64,000 nt of DNA, taken from assembly GCA_012184525.1 (NCBI GenBank), contig WOFQ01000014.1:248001-312000 (forward strand). Reading direction: 5' to 3'. This document shows, piece after piece, positions 57,188 to 64,000 of this stretch. The translations under genes were made by a program, and so were the position numbers. The notes beneath the pieces are model-generated. The model saw only the letters and a program-made list of their open reading frames with translations, searched no databases and had not been told where the DNA came from. This DNA is from Xenoacremonium recifei. Lineage: Eukaryota > Ascomycota > Sordariomycetes > Hypocreales > Nectriaceae. Position 1 is the stretch's first letter; each line of letters starts with the position of its first letter.

Positions 57188-57389
57188 GCCGATATCCTCA
57201 TCCCAGTGGTCTGCCACAAACCCATTGAAGATGCTGCTCCGGCACCTGATGGCGGTGATGAGGAGGGCGAGTCCCGGAAGGCGCTTCTCCTGCACCTGCG
57301 GCGCTCTCGCTCCCGCTCACCACCTGTTTTCCTGGCCTATACTTTAGTGGAAAACGGCATCTCGGCCAATCTTATTTTGTTTGTTCAAT

Positions 57390-57440
57390 CTGTGCTAAAA
57401 ACCATTGTCATGATCACCCACGACTCGAAATAAAGATCTA
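57390..57440 (+). repeat. Diverged short repeat, copy 1
   Basis: ccattgtcatgatcac through the following ~35 bases resembles 58268-58312, with mostly transition differences and a 2-base gap. Confidence 0.45.
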
Positions 57441-57451
57441 CGAAGAAAAAA

Positions 57452-57514
57452 AAGTTCCTAGGACTTCGTGAAAAGGGGCAGATTGGCAATAGACGACCGC
57501 TCGTTTCGTATTGA
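57452..57514 (+). pseudogene. Relic of the C-terminus of a membrane glycoprotein paralogue
   Basis: Twenty codons plus TGA encode KFLGLREKGQIGNRRPLVSY. The last 20 codons of the gene at 51963-53696 end LGLREEGQVGDIRTGVSY at its stop; 13 of 20 positions are identical and the stop codon coincides. Upstream in this frame there is a stop within 20 bp, so only the tail survives. Confidence 0.6.
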
Positions 57515-58267
57515 GCAGACACCGAGATGAAGGCCGAGTTGGAGGGGGGGTGTTTCTACTCATGAAAAAGAAGGAACTACAAAACGGTGGCCTTCCTCCG
57601 TTTTGATCCTGGCAACCTAATTCGTAGTGACACTAACAATAATGATGTACCACTGCATTGTTGACATCGAACACGACACTTCCACAGCATAGGACTTATG
57701 GCTTAATAGACGTTTAAATGTTACGACTAACCTACAGTGATCTAATTCTGAAAAGAATAGCAAAAAAATTCAAAAAGAAAGAACATACAACACCGGGTAT
57801 TCGCTGGTCGTCACCGACCCAACTACTAATCCAGCGCTTCCTAGTTTGACTATGGGAGAGCGGACGGGATCCCGTATATTCTAGGAGCTATGGTCGTATG
57901 TACTAGCACTACAACGGATTGGCCCTATAACGTCACGAAATTAGTCAAATTTACCCCTTTTCTTAGCCACATAAGTTGTGTTCTATGAGCCCTATCTTAC
58001 TGTGACAGCTCATTTATTCGGAATATTACACTTCGTAACTATAATTTCATCACATGTATTCAATCGGTACTGGTCACTGAGGGTCAGATATTCAGTTGTG
58101 TCTCCTTGTCAGAAAGATATCCCTACCAAACTGCTTAACAGATAAGCCCGACGGGAAAGAAAATCGAAGAAAAGATCTTAGAATTAAATTGCAGACTCGA
58201 ATTGCTCCAAAGAATGGCCATGCATCTTATTTCCAAATTTCTTCAGTCAAATCTGCATCAAAAGACA

Positions 58268-58312
58268 CCATCGTGATTGCCCTACGACTCGGAAACAAGG
58301 TCTACAAAGAAA
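58268..58312 (+). repeat. Diverged short repeat, copy 2
   Basis: Partner of 57390-57440 in the same orientation (ccatcgtgattgcc and onward to ctacaaag). Confidence 0.45.
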
Positions 58313-58960
58313 CAAGCAGGAAATTTATCTATTAATGAGAGGACGCATCGATGGAGAAGGTGGGTGCCTTATTAGAAAGGCAAAAAAGATGAAAAAAAAA
58401 GAGAATTCGACGTCCCTGCTGCGCCGCTTCTACAGAATCAAGGATGAACTGGCTCGAGTGGGCACTCCCGGACCATGACCTTGACACGTCTGGCAATATC
58501 ATCACTTGCCAACGTCTTCGGCATGTGTACTAGTAATACGACACGTGAAACATGATTCTCCTAACTGTAAGCCTCTAAGGCATGCACAGGGATTTTGAGG
58601 GTGCTGCCATGACGAGAACCCTGCCTAAACCGTAACCCATGAGGTGATGCATTGTTAAAGTAGAGAAGATTCCCGATATATCCATGGAGTCTAAACTTTC
58701 GCAGGGCATGCAAATTGTCTTGTGTCCTCATCCTCATGGCTCCAGAACAGAATGGATTGCAGCATAGGTACTGTTCTCCCTCTGCATACCTTATACGCAG
58801 ATGGGTCTGACTATTATAGTAGAGCTAGCGTAGGATGAGCAGATTGCTTCTCCCCAGATTGCTTATTCTTTCATTCTACTAGCAGATATGTAAAGAAGCC
58901 TAGATACACCATTGCATCCATGGGCAGCTCCTCGTTGGCGTAGTTAGGTGTTTGAATCAC

Positions 58961-59067
58961 GATTTAGGGTCTGGATTATGGGTTAGGGTCTGGATTATGG
59001 TTAAGGTGTTTGGATTATGGTTAAGGTGTGCGGATTCTGATTCGGGGATTGGATTATGGTTAGGGAA
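58961..59067. repeat. Minisatellite, about five units of 18-20 bp
   Basis: Unit of the type ggattatggttagggtct, repeated with point changes and one worn unit (cggattctgattcgg). It contains TTAGGG and TTAAGG but the spacing is not telomeric. Confidence 0.8.
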
Positions 59068-59109
59068 TGCGGGCTAGATAGGGCTTGGATGGTATATATA
59101 AAATGGGTT

Positions 59110-59409
59110 GTGACACTTTCCCATCCACCAGTGGGGGGACGGTGTTTCTTTATATTCCAAGACCTTTGGCAGTCGACCTGGGTTTTTCTTAATCAGGGGG
59201 CAGGGCAGAGGACAATGTGCGGCGGAAATCTCGTTGCGAAGTGTCATCGTCAACGAAGTGTAGTGTGTTTCCTCCTCCCACCCCAGCGCCGCCGCCGCAG
59301 CTTCCTCCTCCGGCTCAAGAAGAGCCAGCTCCTCCTCCTGGCCCGGCCCCGGCTCCCGCGTCCGCTCCGGGCCCTTACTTCTTCAGCATTCTACAGTATC
59401 CTTAAACCT
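59110..59409 (+). repeat. Segmental duplicate, copy 1
   Basis: Begins gtgacactttcccatcca and ends with a 35-bp stretch (59375-59409, ttacttcttcagcattctac onward) that matches copy 2 at 59837-59871 in 34 of 35 bases. The middle is Pro-codon-rich and differs from copy 2. Confidence 0.6.
59220..59256 (+). repeat. 37-bp perfect inverted repeat, arm 1
   Basis: Its reverse complement is identical to 59590-59626 at all 37 positions. Confidence 0.8.
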
Positions 59410-59499
59410 GTCCACGCTGGCCCAGAGTCTGCCATATCGGGAAAGAGAAATCCAAGTACACACTAACCCATGAGTGTTCCCTTTAATGTTCTGGTCTTG

Positions 59500-59871
59500 G
59501 TGACACTTTCCCATCCATCAGTGGAGTTTGTTTATATTCTAAGAAGTTTGGCAGTTAAGTTGGATTCTTCTCAATCAAACACATCACAATCGTTGACGAT
59601 GACACTTCGCAACGAGATTTCCGCCGCGCTTCGCGCCGGCGATGAACGACTCGCTCGCCGACGAAGTCGGCAGATTCTGCCTGGCTTGCTGCCTCCCCGC
59701 CGCCGCATCCCCCCTCCTCCGCAAGCCATGGATCATTTGGCTTATCTCTTAGAGCATTGGTGTGAGTATCTGACTCCTATTTTTCAAGGGGGCCAGAATC
59801 TGATATTTCATACAGAAACCCTTACGGGGCACCTCTTTACTTCTTCAGCATTTTACAGTATCCTTAAACCT
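59500..59871 (+). repeat. Segmental duplicate, copy 2
   Basis: Begins gtgacactttcccatcca (59500) and ends at 59871 like copy 1. It contains the other arm of the inverted repeat and a frame reading MTLRNEISAALRAGDERLA. Confidence 0.6.
59590..59626 (-). repeat. 37-bp perfect inverted repeat, arm 2
   Basis: Reverse complement of 59220-59256 with no mismatch. Confidence 0.8.
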
Positions 59872-60351
59872 ATCCATTGGGTCGGCCTCCACGTGGCGGA
59901 TGGGGGTAATTCTCGTTGCATACTTACCATACTGACCAAAATTTCATCTACGAGAAGCGAACGACCCATTGTAATGTAATACCTGGCTAACCATACTCTT
60001 TCTTAGTTTCCTCTACTCTGAACACCCAGACCCTTCTCTAGTGTCTTCAGACAAGAACCAGTACAGTCTGTCCCAGTCACAGAGGACCTCATATTACAAC
60101 AATCCTCTGTAAGTACTATCAAGAAAGCATGCCCTGATAAGTCTGCGCAACCCCCTAAAAGGAGTCGCAGGATCATGTTCGCACTCAAAAGCTAAGTATT
60201 AGTCCGCCTCCTCTGTCTTGCTGTAACCTCACTGCAGGGTGAAATTCAGGCCAAAATCTTGCGAAAAGCTTCGTTTGCCGGAATTTGGCGGCCTCTTTCC
60301 TGGTACGTCTGCCCCGATGGGTTAGAGGAGAAGAGCTGTCTATTACACTAC

Positions 60352-61950
60352 TTAGGTGGTACCCTCTGCAGCCGCGCTAGAATTCAAGTACGAGTGTCCA
60401 TGCTGGCCCAGTATCTGTCGTCGGCTGGTATTCGTCAACACATCGCCTCTCAATACCAACGCGCACATGAGATCCCGCCCCTTGGGGAGATTAAATATTT
60501 CTCCTTGACCGCGAACGTCGATTCCCGTTCCTGGTCCTCGGTCGCCGCCAGCCTCCCTCCACGCCTGCACGGTGGCTGGGCTGAGACAGCCTCCCCAGGA
60601 GCTTCGAAGCTCCAACTTGTGGGTGTCATGTGCATGCTGCGAGGGGTCATATGTGAAGACGCACTGATGGTGTTTACTGCAATACCATAGCTCCATGAAT
60701 TGGAGCTGTGGCATCTTGCGGGCAGCGTGGCCAGCGGCCTGTATGCGACTTTCGTACGAGCCAAGAGGACGCAACTTGCCAAACAAAGAGATACGCTTAA
60801 GATTCTTCCATAGGATCCTCCTAGTTGCACGTTCTGCAAAATCGGGACCCCGAAACGGCCGGAAGAATTCACCTGCCTCGACAATGTCGTTGACATATAG
60901 CTCGTCTAAGTTCCGGCTTACTTTTGATATGGCCGAACCGAAGCCAACTGGCTGATGTTCCCACGTCTTTCTGCTGGAGAGATGATTTCTATTGCAGCGA
61001 CTGGTGCCTTCGTACAAGGTGATTTTGCGCAGAGTTCGGCGGTACTTCAAGGTGTCGGTCAACAGGCTCCAGTTCTCGAAATGTCGGATATACCGCCCCT
61101 TGATCTCGGTCGTGTCATAGACTTTCCAGCACTCGTATGAGAGATGGTGCAATTGAGTCAGATTTTTGATGATGGGATCGAGAGCCTTTGGTATGGAGAA
61201 GTGTCGATAGCACTGGCCGCGGATCACCAAAGACGTGACGACTCTGACCTTGGGCAGCACTTTGTTCATGCGCTTGACAACAGGTGCCCGCAAGTCAAAT
61301 CGAAGCCCTTGTGGATGACCGACCATTCTGAGAGCAGCAGCATCTGTGATGCGTCGCCGCCGACCGGACCACCATCGGTGATACCGGTCGTTGAGGGACT
61401 CACGAGGGGACTGCTGGACACCGCCTAATGTGTGCCATGCCGTATCATTGATCATGCAACCCAACTCTTGAGCATAGTGGTCCACGAGACTGGGCGAATG
61501 TGCACTTAGTTCGAGGGTTATGCCGAGGTGGTCATCCTTCTTCTTCTTGAGCTGGCTCAGGATCTCAAATAAAGACCAGACAGCATCAGTAAAGATAAAC
61601 TTATTGACCTTGTCTTCTTCGACTAACTCTGGCTGATCGCATAGTGAACAGTCGTACGACGGAAGCTCAATACGGAGCCAGATCCAGCGGATAAGCATGC
61701 CGCATCGTGGAACAATTTCGCCCAGCATTGCGATATCATTCTGGTGGAGGATGAGCTTCTCAAAGGTAGATATCTCGAAGAAGTTGCTCCACGCGCGACA
61801 GACGGATGCATACGCTCCTTGTGAAATGCCGCCGCTCATTTCCCTACGCTCTCGGCGGCGCTCGGGAGACTCGTACTGGCGGCACTTGAAGTCGTGCAGA
61901 TGGTCAAGGATGAGATATTGGGTCTCTGGGGGGAGACTGGCCCACGACAT
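60352..61950 (-). CDS. F-box-like fungal protein
   Basis: One open frame of 532 residues from ATG 61950. It begins MSWASLPPETQYLILDHLHD, the F-box-like start seen in a large fungal family, then a block with VCRAWSNFFEISTFEKLILH. The middle has leucine-rich-repeat-like helices and strands (WSLLTDTLKYRRTLRKITLYEG, LDELYVNDIVEAGEFF, ALWKNLKR-like RRILWKNLKRISLFGKL), and the part near residue 445 (LQFMELWYCSKHHQCVFTYD) resembles the conserved end of the family. The last ~50 residues look less conserved and may be read-through into altered DNA. Probably an SCF substrate adaptor or relic of one; substrate unknown. Confidence 0.68.
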   Translation of the reverse strand: MSWASLPPETQYLILDHLHDFKCRQYESPERRRERREMSGGISQGAYASVCRAWSNFFEISTFEKLILHQNDIAMLGEIVPRCGMLIRWIWLRIELPSYDCSLCDQPELVEEDKVNKFIFTDAVWSLFEILSQLKKKKDDHLGITLELSAHSPSLVDHYAQELGCMINDTAWHTLGGVQQSPRESLNDRYHRWWSGRRRRITDAAALRMVGHPQGLRFDLRAPVVKRMNKVLPKVRVVTSLVIRGQCYRHFSIPKALDPIIKNLTQLHHLSYECWKVYDTTEIKGRYIRHFENWSLLTDTLKYRRTLRKITLYEGTSRCNRNHLSSRKTWEHQPVGFGSAISKVSRNLDELYVNDIVEAGEFFRPFRGPDFAERATRRILWKNLKRISLFGKLRPLGSYESRIQAAGHAARKMPQLQFMELWYCSKHHQCVFTYDPSQHAHDTHKLELRSSWGGCLSPATVQAWREAGGDRGPGTGIDVRGQGEIFNLPKGRDLMCALVLRGDVLTNTSRRQILGQHGHSYLNSSAAAEGTT

Positions 61951-62185
61951 TGTGCTTCGAATACCTTTCTGTCGTTGATTATTCAGGACGAAGGATGAGA
62001 ACAGCGATGGAGCGGAGAGTAATCATAATAAATATCTCGGGCGTTGATGATAAATCACCCAACAGACACGGCTAAAGATAAAGTTAAGCTCAAGGTTTAA
62101 ACATTTTAACTTGGAATAACCTCAAGATCACATGTGTCATTTATTTGCTTCATTAAATTGACATATAATTGTTCTTACTCTACCC

Positions 62186-63101
62186 CTAAGGCAGCTCTAC
62201 TGCTGGTTGATGGCTTCCCATCTCGTGAAGCCCAGGGACTTGGGCAGTCTCTGGATAGCGACCCGAGTACTTTGGCGTTTCACCCGATAATTCATTCCGC
62301 TCTCCCGCAGAAACCCGTTGCTGACGCCGGCGCCGCAGAAGCCAGAATCCCAAAGCACCAAGAACTGCCAATGCACCCAGGCTCACGCCTACACCAATGC
62401 CAGCTTTCGCTCCCGAGCTCAGCCCGCTGTTCGGTACGGCGGTCGTGGACGAGGATGGAGATGTGGATGCGGACGACGACGGTGAAGAAGACGATTCTTG
62501 GTGGCTGCTGCTCGCGACGAGGCTCAAGCTCGTCGAGGCGGCGGTTGATAGAAGGCTGGTCGCACTGCTTGAGGCTGTGACGGGGCCTGTTGGTATACCC
62601 GTGGCGCCGAAGCTCGTCGTCGCCAGGCCCTCAACTCCCAATGTTGTGCCGCTGTGGTAATCGGACGACAGCAGGAACGTAACGCTATTGACACCGTTCG
62701 CGGGGTTGTCTGTCTCGAAGAGGTTGAACCAGCAGTAGTCGGACGTTATATGGAAATCGACGGGCACCAAGACACTGCCAACCGAGGATACATAACCAAT
62801 GTTCGAGGCTGAATTGAGAAAGGACTAGGTTAGCACGCATGTTCCATAAATGCGGATTTACAAGCATACCTATGAAAGTCGACGCCGTCGGGTCATCCGT
62901 GGTGCTATAGTAGAGGATCAATGTCGCATTATCCAACGTCGACGTCCAGCTCACGTTGATCGTCTCCCCATCGTAGAAGATCAACCCGTTCTCAACAGGA
63001 TAAGTAAATGTCACTAGTGCAGCAGCCCTCCGCACCATGAGCAACTGCCACAAGAGAGTCACGCCCAGAGGCAGACTCAGTCTTGAGAGGTTCGACCTCA
63101 T
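62186..63101 (-). CDS. Secreted single-pass surface protein with Ser/Thr-rich stalk
   Basis: Exons complement(62186-62808, 62870-63101), 284 residues, 61-bp intron (TFI then ASNIGYVSSVG). A signal peptide (LGVTLLWQLLMVRRAAALV) is followed by a 100-residue domain with an Ig-like or beta-sandwich look (FTYPVENGLIFYDGETINVSW, ending SVTFLLSS), then a long Ser/Thr stalk, a transmembrane span (AGIGVGVSLGALAVLGALGFWLL) with a basic RRRRQQR stop-transfer, and a 45-residue cytosolic tail. This is the layout of fungal Mid2/Wsc-like sensors, but there is no WSC Cys pattern. Role as a wall stress sensor is inference. Confidence 0.75.
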
Positions 63102-64000
63102 CGTAAGTTCGCCCGGGCGGCTAAGATAGTGACGACACAGGAGAGAGAAAGCATGGAGACGCGAGGAAACGGGGGGAGAGCTGGGGTGTCAGTCAACATC
63201 GCTTAGTTATACCATCCGTTGACTACTACGCGCCCGGCTTAGTGTGCCTGTTGATAACCCTGCCCATCTTACGGCCCCCAACGTGCCAAGTTGTATCGAC
63301 ATGGCGCCGTCGTTTCGATGGCTGAAAGAGAGTTGCATTATGGCAGTGTGAGCAAGGTACATTGCGGTAGCGAGTCTTTCGAAGGATTCCGAGTCCTTGG
63401 CTGCTCGTAAAGAGAGTCATTCGGGGTTTGAACGCAAGCTTTGCGCGACTACAGAGTATGCCTCAGGGATTCCGTGGGCAATGATGGCGTTGGTTAAATT
63501 CAAGCTTACTGGAGCGGAGCTTAGCAACGGGCCGACGGCATAACGGTAGGGCAGAAACGCCTTGGCCATTTCCCCAGCCGCACGCTAATCCAGGCCGTTA
63601 TGATGAGCGATATAAGAAAGGGGTTAGCGATTGGAGCGTTGGTCCACCAAGGATCCGACGGCAGAACAAACTGGGATATCTATTCGCCAGTCACAAAAAG
63701 GGGCCTTGTCATCTTCCACATTGATTCTATGATAACCCTGTCTGTCCGTGTCCTGTCGATATCCCAACTCTGGGACTTGACTATACATATATGATTGAGC
63801 AAAAAAGAGCAGATGAAACCATCATCCAACGAGAAGTAAGAAGGTCGAGACAAGAAACCACAGAACTTTTGTTATCCCTCCAAATCCTAATGTAGCGCCC
63901 AGCTGCAGAGACAGGCGCTTAATACGTACATACAGAACAAATGTGCTAACCCTTTGCCCGCCGACTGCTCGGCATTCCATTCATATCATTCCAATACATT
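63102..64000. other. Terminal interval, no gene seen
   Basis: Upstream region of the surface-protein gene, then DNA without recognisable coding content. A 64-codon plus-strand frame at 63600 has no support. Confidence 0.4.

Larger units (their letters stand above)
57281..60351. other. 3-kb relic region with duplicated segments and no intact gene
   Basis: A+T-rich from 57.5 to 58.9 kb, then mixed. It contains a relic C-terminus (57452), paired diverged 50-bp segments (57390 and 58268), a 20-bp minisatellite (58961), two diverged copies of a roughly 350-bp segment starting near 59110 and 59500, and a perfect 37-bp inverted pair. Open frames of up to 169 codons exist but are repeated, Pro-rich or interrupted, and are not supported as genes. 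Confidence 0.5.

Noticed and set aside
59056..59979. Two plus-strand frames of 136 and 169 codons
   Set aside because: They fall on the duplicated segments, with Pro-rich or repeat-derived text and no conserved domain; better described as repeats. Shared TSSAFYSILKP text may still reflect an old coding origin.

Overview
The window looks like chromosomal DNA from a filamentous ascomycete, most likely a Eurotiomycete (Aspergillus/Penicillium-type). Reasons: nearly all genes carry short introns (48 to 126 bp, mostly about 50 to 60) with GT..AG ends and CTAAC/CTGAC branch points; intergenic spaces are about 0.2 to 9 kb; and the products are typical fungal ones (an XprG/Ndt80-type regulator, a Far11 STRIPAK subunit, a velvet-clade-style long regulatory leader, GPI proteins). 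Exon boundaries below were derived by hand from splice signals and reading-frame continuity; no search was run.

Layout. 1-25 kb is a mostly conserved block: the 3' part of an integral membrane protein gene, a dolichyl-diphosphatase, an RWD/RBR ubiquitin ligase, an 8.9-kb gene-free stretch, the Ndt80-like regulator gene (xprG-like), a small basic DUF2011-type protein, a Far11/STRIP-type gene with six exons and a MARVEL-type membrane protein. 26-31 kb is accessory: an intact APH-type kinase, a 5' fragment of a second APH-type gene, a hypothetical gene, a small membrane protein, and two copies of a diverged dispersed repeat. 31.7-36.1 kb holds CENP-S (MHF1), a small Cys-rich GPI-type protein, a PLP serine/threonine dehydratase and another small membrane protein. 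37-46 kb is conserved again: an F-box-like/2EXR-like protein, DNA polymerase delta subunit 2, the ABC ATPase Caf16, and CENP-I (Mis6). 48-50 kb has a protein with a GH3-like C-terminal piece joined to two GNAT modules; 52-53.7 kb a large membrane glycoprotein.

54-60 kb is the most unusual part. It has a stand-alone, apparently intact mitochondrial N-acetyl-gamma-glutamyl-phosphate reductase (in most ascomycetes this is the second half of the bifunctional ArgEF/Arg5,6 precursor), then the spliced 3' tail of a GMP synthase gene, then a relic of the C-terminus of the membrane glycoprotein gene found at 52 kb, then duplicated and inverted segments and a 20-bp minisatellite. It reads as an area of segmental duplication and gene decay. 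60-63 kb has an F-box-like protein and a secreted, single-pass Ser/Thr-rich surface protein.

I see no convincing biosynthetic cluster, no intact transposon, no tRNA and no rRNA. I did not find a clear new multi-gene system; the best leads are the stand-alone reductase with its surrounding gene fragments, the GH3-C/GNAT protein and the very long leader of the Ndt80-like gene.
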